Source: Gordius sp. MW1
Taxonomy: Eukaryota > Nematomorpha > Gordioida > Gordea > Gordiidae
NCBI GenBank assembly: GCA_964036665.1
Contig: OZ038527.1
Span: 14,973,835 to 15,037,834, forward strand
Direction: 5' to 3'
DNA length: 64,000 nucleotides
The notes under the pieces are model-generated. The model was given only the letters and a program-made list of their open reading frames with translations, did no database searches and was not told the DNA's origin. The position numbers and the translations under genes are program-made. Below are positions 58,101 through 64,000 of this stretch, one piece after another (position 1 is the first letter of the stretch; the number at the start of each line of letters is the position of its first letter).

Positions 58101-61100
58101 ATGTTGTACGTTAAAAAAGAAATGAATGTAAAATGATGTAATAAAGAGCCTAGCCAGCCCACGCCACACCATGCCTTGTTGTGCCATGATTTTTTTATAT
58201 ATTTAGTTTAGTACTTAACTTAAATCTGATAGGTTTAAATCTGGTTTTGCGCATGCATTGCAACGAGAGAAGGAAGAGAGAGGGTGGATTAGTACATGAA
58301 CATGTACATGCTACATGGGAGTGGTGATATGTCGAGTCGCGCGGGATGCCGTTCTCTGATATTGAAAATAGAGTTTAAATATAAAATAAAAGGGACATTA
58401 TATAATTAATAAGTCTTTATCTTTTACAAGAGGCGAGGAATTTAAAATATATTTGAAATTAAATTTTGTGATTAAAATTGCTATTGCCGGGAATATTTAG
58501 AGGAGGATCTCTTAGCTGTTTTTAATTTAGAATGAATTAAAATATTAATTTTTAATTGAAGGATTGAATTCTTTATCTTTTACAAGAGGCGAGGAATTTA
58601 AAATATATTTGAAATTAAATTTTGTGATTAAAATTGCTATTGCCGGGAATATTTAGAGGAGGATCTCTTAGTTGTTCTTAATTTAGAATGAATTAAAATA
58701 TTAATTTTTAATTGAATTCAAAATATGCTCTCGAATGGCCAGATAAATCTCACTTTATAATCGTTTTCTATTTATTGAAAACACCCCCTATGCCCCCCCC
58801 CTCTCCCCCGCATTAGAAAGAGGGTAAAAAATAAGGGGGGGGGCAAAACACCCCCCATGCCCCCCCTCTCCCCCTCATCAGAAAGAGGGCAAAAAATTAG
58901 AAGGGGGGGGGGGTAAAACACCCCCTATGCCCCCCCCCTCTCCCCCACATCAGAAACAGGGTAAAAAATAAGGGGGGGGGGGGCAAAACACCCCCCCCCC
59001 CATGCCCCCCTCTCACCCGCATTAAAAAGAGGGTAAAAAATTAGGGGGGGGGGCAAAACACCCCCTGCCCCCCCCCTCTCCCTCGCATCAGAAAGAGGGT
59101 AAAAAATTGGGGGGGGCAAAACACCCCCCATGCCCCGCCTCTCCCCCGAATCAGAAAGAGGGTAAAAAATTAGGGGGGGGGGTGCAAAACACCCCCTATG
59201 CCCCCCCCCCTCTCCCCCACATCAGAAAGAGGGTTAAAAATTGGGGGGGGGGGCAAAACACCCCCCATGCCCCCCTCTCCCCCGCATTAGAAAGAGGATA
59301 AAAATTTAGGGGGGGGGGGGGCAAAACACCCTCTGCCAACCCCTCTCCCTCGCATCAGAAAGAGGGTAAAAAATTAGGGGGGGGGGCAAAACACCCCCTG
59401 CCCCCCCCCCCTCTCCCTCGCATCAGAAAGAGGGTAAAAAATAAGGGGGGGGGCAAAACACCCCCCTCTCCCTCGCATCAGAAAGCGGGTAAAAATTTAG
59501 GGGGGAGGGGGGCAAAACACCCCCCTGCCCCCCCCCCCGCCTCTCCCCCGGATCAGAAAGAGGGTAAAAAATAAGGGGGGGGGGGGCAAACACCCCACCT
59601 GCCCGCCGTTCTTCCCCAGGTGAGAAAGAGGGTAAAAAATAAAGGGGGGCGGGGCAAATCTTCACAAATTTTTTTTTCATAAATAAAACATATTGATTCA
59701 CTACCTACTTCTATAATGCATAATAATTAACTATAATTTACTGAATTTACTACATTGTGACGTCATGATACATTTATTTTTATTTTCTTAAATTAAAAGT
59801 TCATTACCTAAATCTAAATACACAAATATGATGAACAATATAAACAAATTGATATATTTGCATGCCCAACCCAAACGACCAAAACCAAACCAAAAGGTTA
59901 ATAATATTATCCACCCAAACCCTTTAGCTCTTTCCCAAACCTAAACGCCAAAGGTGCCCCCAAAAAAACACCCAAAACGCTTTGGGTGTTTTTTACGAAA
60001 ACGCCAAACGCCAAAGCCCTCCCAAGAAAATTCACCTAACACTGAAAAGGTTGGGTGAAAAAAAACGCCAACAACTAAGCTTAGCAATACGCTGGGAAAA
60101 ACCAGCCAGCCGTTTTTACAACACTACTTCCTACATGTTGTCAGCCATCCCCATCATTTTTTAAATTGGCAATACGAATATTTTAGGATGGGCCGAACCC
60201 CTTTTGCAACGAATATACGAGGACCGGAAGAGAGTGGTTTGTCCCGTAATTGATGTCATTGACGATTCCACGTTTAAATTTCATTATTCCGGCGCCATCG
60301 GTACAAACTTGGGAGGTTTCGATTGGAATTTGCAATTTAATTGGCATCCCATCCCAGAACGGGAAAAACAGAGGAGGAAAAGTGTCATCGATGCCTTGCA
60401 GTAAGTACATTGACTTGCTTTATAAAGCTTTAATATTTATTTTTACGATAATTATTAATATTGTTCCCCATTTTAGAAAGATTTTTTGATTTGATTGAGT
60501 TTGGCTAGACGATTTTACCCTAGCTTCATTTCACGACTTCTAATCCACTTTCGTGAAAACATTTAATCTTGGAATTTGGCTTATTGGTCATTGACTAATT
60601 GCGACAGTTTGCTCTTTAAGCTTCAAACCTAGTCTTGATATTTCGCATGCCTATAAACACTCATTTGACTTAAATATTAGGGTAATAATGAATGCTTGTT
60701 CAAATCTTTCCTAGCTCACCTACTATGGCCGGTGGACTCTTTGCTATTGACAGAAGTTATTTTGAAGAAATTGGCACATACGATGCCGACATGGAAATAT
60801 GGGGTGGAGAAAATTTGGAATTATCCTTTCGAGTATCGTAGCCCAAAATTTTTATACACAAATCAAATTTCAAAGCTTCTTTAATTTTTAACGAAATATT
60901 TTTAATCAATACCTCCGTTTTAAGTTACTCTATTATATGATTTGAGGTTTGGATGTGCGGCGGTACGCTAGAAATAGTACCTTGCTCTCATATTGGGCAC
61001 ATATTTCGTAAACGAAGTCCCTACAAATGGAAGGCCGGTGAAAATGTTCTGAAAAAAAATTCTGTCCGCTTAGCTCTCGTATGGTTGGATGATTATGCCA

Positions 61101-62347
61101 AGTATTATCTTCAACGGATAAACAACGACACGGTAATATGACTTCTAAAAACTTACACTATCGAAATGTTATGATTTAATCATTTTTGAAAATTCTATAT
61201 TTCTAATTAATAATTAAACAGGGCGATTATGGAGATATTTCTTCCAGAGTTGAGCTTCGTAAAAAGTTGCAATGTAAAAATTTTAATTGGTATATTAACA
61301 ACGTTTTTCCCGAATTGTTTGTTCCGGGCGATGCCTATTCTAGCGGAGAAGTTAGTCAATACATTTTTTTATTTTATACGTCTTGACTATGATTAAAATC
61401 TATAATTTATAATTTCCTTTTTTAAGATTCGGAATCTGGGAAATAATTCACTCTATTGCTTGGATTCAGCAGCAAATAAGCAAAATGTAAATAAACCTGT
61501 TAGTATGTATCCTTGCCATAGAAGCGGTGGAAACCAGGTATATGCTTCACTTATTAGTTTCTATATAAAAAATGCGCTTTAATTTATGGCTTTATTGCTA
61601 TGATAACAAAGCCGAGGATAATATCCAATATTATTGCATTTTACTTTAGATTCATAAATATTTAATAGTTATGATTTTCGTGTACATTTTTGATTAAGTG
61701 TTTAAAAGTTTACTACTTTAAATTAATATACCATTTTTTATGTAGTATTGGATGATTAGTAAAGATGGAGAAATAAGAAGAGACGATATGTGTATAGATT
61801 ACGCTGGTAAAGAACCCGTCATTTTCCCTTGTCACGGTCAAAAGGGGAATCAATTTTGGGTTTACGATCCAACGGTAAATGCCGATAGAATTTACAAAAT
61901 ATAGGATAAATTTAACTCAAATTCTTAATATGCAAACGCTAACCGACTACATTTTTTCACCATTTTTATTTGATTTGGTGTTAAAGTTAAATACTTTTGT
62001 CGATAATAGCTTTAGTCGACTTAAATTTTGCCCAAATTATACACCAATATTAATGTAAAGAGTAAAAAATATTTGGTTTCTTAATAATAAAATTAAAATG
62101 CGCTATGGCTTATCAGTCGTTTTTACCGTTTTGCTCTATTCTTTCTGCACAAACTCATATTAAATTGTTGTTGCAGAAAAAAACGATACTCCATTACTTC
62201 AGTAAAAAATGTCTGGAAATGAACGCTGACGGTCAAAGTTTAAGAATGGATCTCTGTCATGAAACCCCATTTCAAAAATGGTCCGTGGAAAATTACAAGC
62301 ACGACAAAGCTTCAAATGAAATAGTGGACTCTTCCAAAAGCATTTAA
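52104..62347 (+). CDS. GALNT: Polypeptide N-acetylgalactosaminyltransferase (GT27), 11 exons
   Basis: Golgi type II enzyme that starts mucin-type O-glycans by adding GalNAc from UDP-GalNAc to Ser/Thr. CDS exons: 52104-52593, 53028-53175, 53774-53940, 54612-54776, 60187-60400, 60715-60832, 60947-61132, 61222-61350, 61427-61537, 61746-61874, 62177-62347. All introns are GT/AG and phases agree; 675 residues. A basic N-tail is followed by a membrane segment at about 46-64 ([19 protein letters not shown]) and a Pro-rich stem. Catalytic domain: [16 protein letters not shown], the metal-binding DSH at 316-318, [22 protein letters not shown] and the His of [11 protein letters not shown]-terminal ricin-type lectin domain, about 540-660, has three QxW repeats with CLD, CID and CLE motifs. 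Intron 4 (5.4 kb) holds a fold-back transposon. I cannot assign the paralogue. Confidence 0.96.
53302..53503. mobile_element. Probable hAT-like MITE (intron 2 of GALNT)
   Basis: The left end CAATGATTTCCAAAGTG and the right end TTTGGGAACCACTG are imperfect inverted repeats of the common hAT form CAGTGGTTCCCAAA. The core holds C- and G-runs. The flanks (gtatagag / gtttattg) are only a poor duplication. Confidence 0.5.
54027..54482. mobile_element. GATTCGAAT-rich MITE (intron 3 of GALNT)
   Basis: A perfect 8-bp direct repeat TCATGGAT (54019-54026 and 54483-54490) flanks it. Short subterminal inverted repeats GCCTGTGG / CCATAGGC. Both halves are rich in GATTCGATTCGAATTT-like words in opposite orientation. 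Confidence 0.65.
54777..55938. other. GALNT intron 4, left of the fold-back element
   Basis: AT-rich intron with a C-run near 55212-55221. No coding segment. Confidence 0.5.
56410..57310 (+). repeat. C/G-run minisatellite, left arm
   Basis: About 13-14 units of about 68 bp: a C-run of 7-13, TTATTTTTTACCCTCTTTCT, GATGCGGGGGAGA, a G-run, then CAGGGGGTGTTTTGC. Homopolymer lengths vary from unit to unit. The open frames across it are low-complexity artefacts. Confidence 0.9.
57335..57640 (+). repeat. Tandem repeat of about 125 bp in the fold-back centre
   Basis: Three degenerate units sharing GAAGATTTGCGGTCACAGTG and AATCAACATTTTCTATTGA. GAAGATTTGC also stands directly at the start of the C-run array near 56401, which suggests the array arose from this sequence. 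Confidence 0.65.
58415..58715 (+). repeat. Two-unit direct repeat, period 156 bp
   Basis: 58415-58560 and 58571-58715 are nearly identical (CTTTATCTTTTACAAGAGGC ... GGAGGATCTCTTAG), inside the non-inverted centre of the fold-back element. Confidence 0.85.
58785..59660 (-). repeat. C/G-run minisatellite, right arm
   Basis: Reverse complement of the left-arm array, with the same 68-bp unit and unit order largely mirrored, for example the irregular CCCAGGTGAGAAAGAG unit at about 59615-59630 mirrors 56430-56450. Confidence 0.9.
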
Positions 62348-64000
62348 GTTTTCCAATTACATTGCACCACTACTGTATGTCCGAAATCTTTGCGAACGCG
62401 CGCCATATTTTAATATATTCCTATTTTGTCAAGGTGAATGTGTTCAACGCCCATACTTTTTTGGCATGATTGAAGTTAGGGGGTTTTAGTCATTTAAACT
62501 TAAATCTGTCTAAAAAGTGCTTTATCGATATATAATGGGTTTAACGAAATTTTTATAAATATACGAAATATGTATGAAACTTAGCAATATGTTTTATATA
62601 TGATTGTTGGTTGTTATTTCCTTTTGTCAAATAAATTTGTAAATAATTTATTTGTTGAAAATTATTGATATATGCCAGGGTTCATAAAAGGTTTTTCAAA
62701 TAGAGGTTTTACTTGTTATCGGCTTCGACTTTAAATTTAGGTATTTGTAAATTTTTGTTTTGTAATAAATACATAGACAAAATATGGTGAGCTAAAGATT
62801 TTATTAAAAATACAGTAGTGCCCAGACTGACTTTATTAGTAAGTTAATTTATAAGGTTTTATAATGAACATCTATGTACTCGGTATATCTATATATTATA
62901 GGCAAGATAATTGGTAATTATTTACAAATTATAATGTTTTCAACCGACCTTCTCAGATTCGATAGGTTTGCAGGAGGTATATCTCATATTGTGGTGAAAT
63001 TATAGTTTTGGGCTTATATAAATTTGTGTATGTGTAAGTGGCAAAAGTCACGCAGGGCACAATAATTTTGTCATAATTTCGAAAAATATTAACGCTCTTT
63101 ATAAATTCATGCGAGCTATTTTTTAAATTTTATAGGTATTTGTACTTTTAAAAATTTGAATTATAAATAGAGGGAGGGTGATACTTTAATTGTTATAAAA
63201 GTGTTGGGGAATCAATGGTTTAATCAATTTTAAATTTAGACTTTAAATATTAAATTGTTTGAATTATGGGGAAAAAAACAAGAATAAACCAACCAATGAA
63301 CAGGGAAATTGAATTTTCGGATAAGTGCCGAGTAGGTTGGAGACTCAGGGCAGTAAACGAGGCACAAGCAAAAGCAGGATGGAGCGAATCTGAGTCTTTA
63401 GCACACGATTAGTAGAAAAATGATTGCGCGAAGATTAATGCTTGATTCTTCTTCGACAACCCTTAGGTCAATATATAATCCTCCAAGAGCATAAGGTCTG
63501 GAAGGCTTGTTTCTTCAGGAGCTATTTCCGTTTCCACATTCAGGACTATCTTAAGTTCTAGTAATAGACTTGATAGACTGCTCATGCCATATGTTGCATA
63601 TGGTTAATCGTGTGTCAAATTTTCCCCCTCTTTTGAAGAGTGCAACTCGTGTATTTTAACCACGTAATTTTGCCCTATAACAGTCAATTTACCTTCCTCA
63701 CTATAAATTAAAACGAACGTCAATAAATTAATATTATACAAAATATTGATGGCGCTATATTATTAAACAAACTTTAATCGCATTTTTTACATTTTTATGT
63801 ATTGTTAATGATATTTATTTTAAAATGCTGTTTGTGATATCTACCCAATTCAATATTTTTTTATTTACCTCTTTAAGATTATTTAATTTGCGAAAATTAC
63901 TAATTTCTATATGATCACCACTTTACCATGTTAACATCAAAATGGTGGTAAAAGGGTACACATTTTGTGCGTTGATGAGCAGTCTATCTAGTCTATGGTT
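62348..64000. other. GALNT 3' region and AT-rich intergenic DNA
   Basis: A canonical AATAAA lies at 62630-62635, about 285 bp after the stop, and is the likely poly(A) signal. Beyond it I see no coding region, repeat or RNA gene. Confidence 0.5.

Larger units (their letters stand above)
55947..60126. mobile_element. 4.18-kb fold-back hAT-type element in GALNT intron 4
   Basis: The ends TAGTGTTGTAAAAA and TTTTTACAACACTA abut a perfect 8-bp duplication, CTTCCTAC (55939-55946 and 60127-60134). The arms are about 1.35 kb, inverted. Each has an outer AT/GT part with repeated GGCGTTT/CACCCAAA words (about 55960-56400; about 59665-60070) and an inner C/G-run minisatellite. The centre, 57320-58780, holds other tandem repeats. 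There is no transposase. A TAGTG start with an 8-bp duplication fits hAT; the termini TAGWGTTGT resemble those of the element at 22548-33248. Confidence 0.88.

Overview
The window comes from the nuclear genome of an AT-rich invertebrate animal. The evidence is three intron-containing metazoan genes, all on the + strand, in DNA crowded with DNA transposons, Helitrons and retrotransposons. Many introns are only 32-48 nt. The sequence alone does not fix the phylum. Ultra-short introns together with a CsRn1-type Ty3/gypsy element would fit a flatworm or another compact-intron lineage, but this is a weak inference. There are no bacterial features, no CRISPR array, and no tRNA or rRNA gene that I could recognise.

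Layout. 1-5.6 kb: fragments of an RTE-like non-LTR retrotransposon, an RT C-terminal fragment, and a broken FLYWCH/MULE transposase. 5,858-20,564: a complete 25-exon gene for a voltage-gated calcium channel alpha-2/delta subunit (CACNA2D3/4-like), with MITEs and a second RTE copy in its larger introns. 20.6-22.5 kb: dispersed and tandem repeats. 22,548-33,248: a three-level nest. A hAT-type element with an 8-bp target duplication contains a Helitron on the minus strand, and the Helitron contains a CsRn1-group LTR retrotransposon. The Helitron keeps only the C-terminal helicase part of its protein. In its 5' half it carries six full and one truncated tandem copies of a 140-bp exon, with splice sites and flanking intron, that resembles SNAPC3; this looks like gene capture followed by tandem amplification. 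34,093-36,277: BUD31 (G10), a 144-residue splicing factor in four exons. 36.3-52 kb: no host gene recognised; at least seven separable mobile elements. 52,104-62,347: an 11-exon polypeptide N-acetylgalactosaminyltransferase (GALNT), whose fourth intron holds a 4.18-kb fold-back hAT-type element with long arms of C/G-run minisatellite. 62.3-64 kb: AT-rich DNA with nothing recognised.

The three host genes are housekeeping or neuronal genes with no evident functional link. The main biology of the window is mobile DNA. Several non-autonomous families can be delimited to the base by target-site duplications, and one Helitron carries a multiplied host exon.
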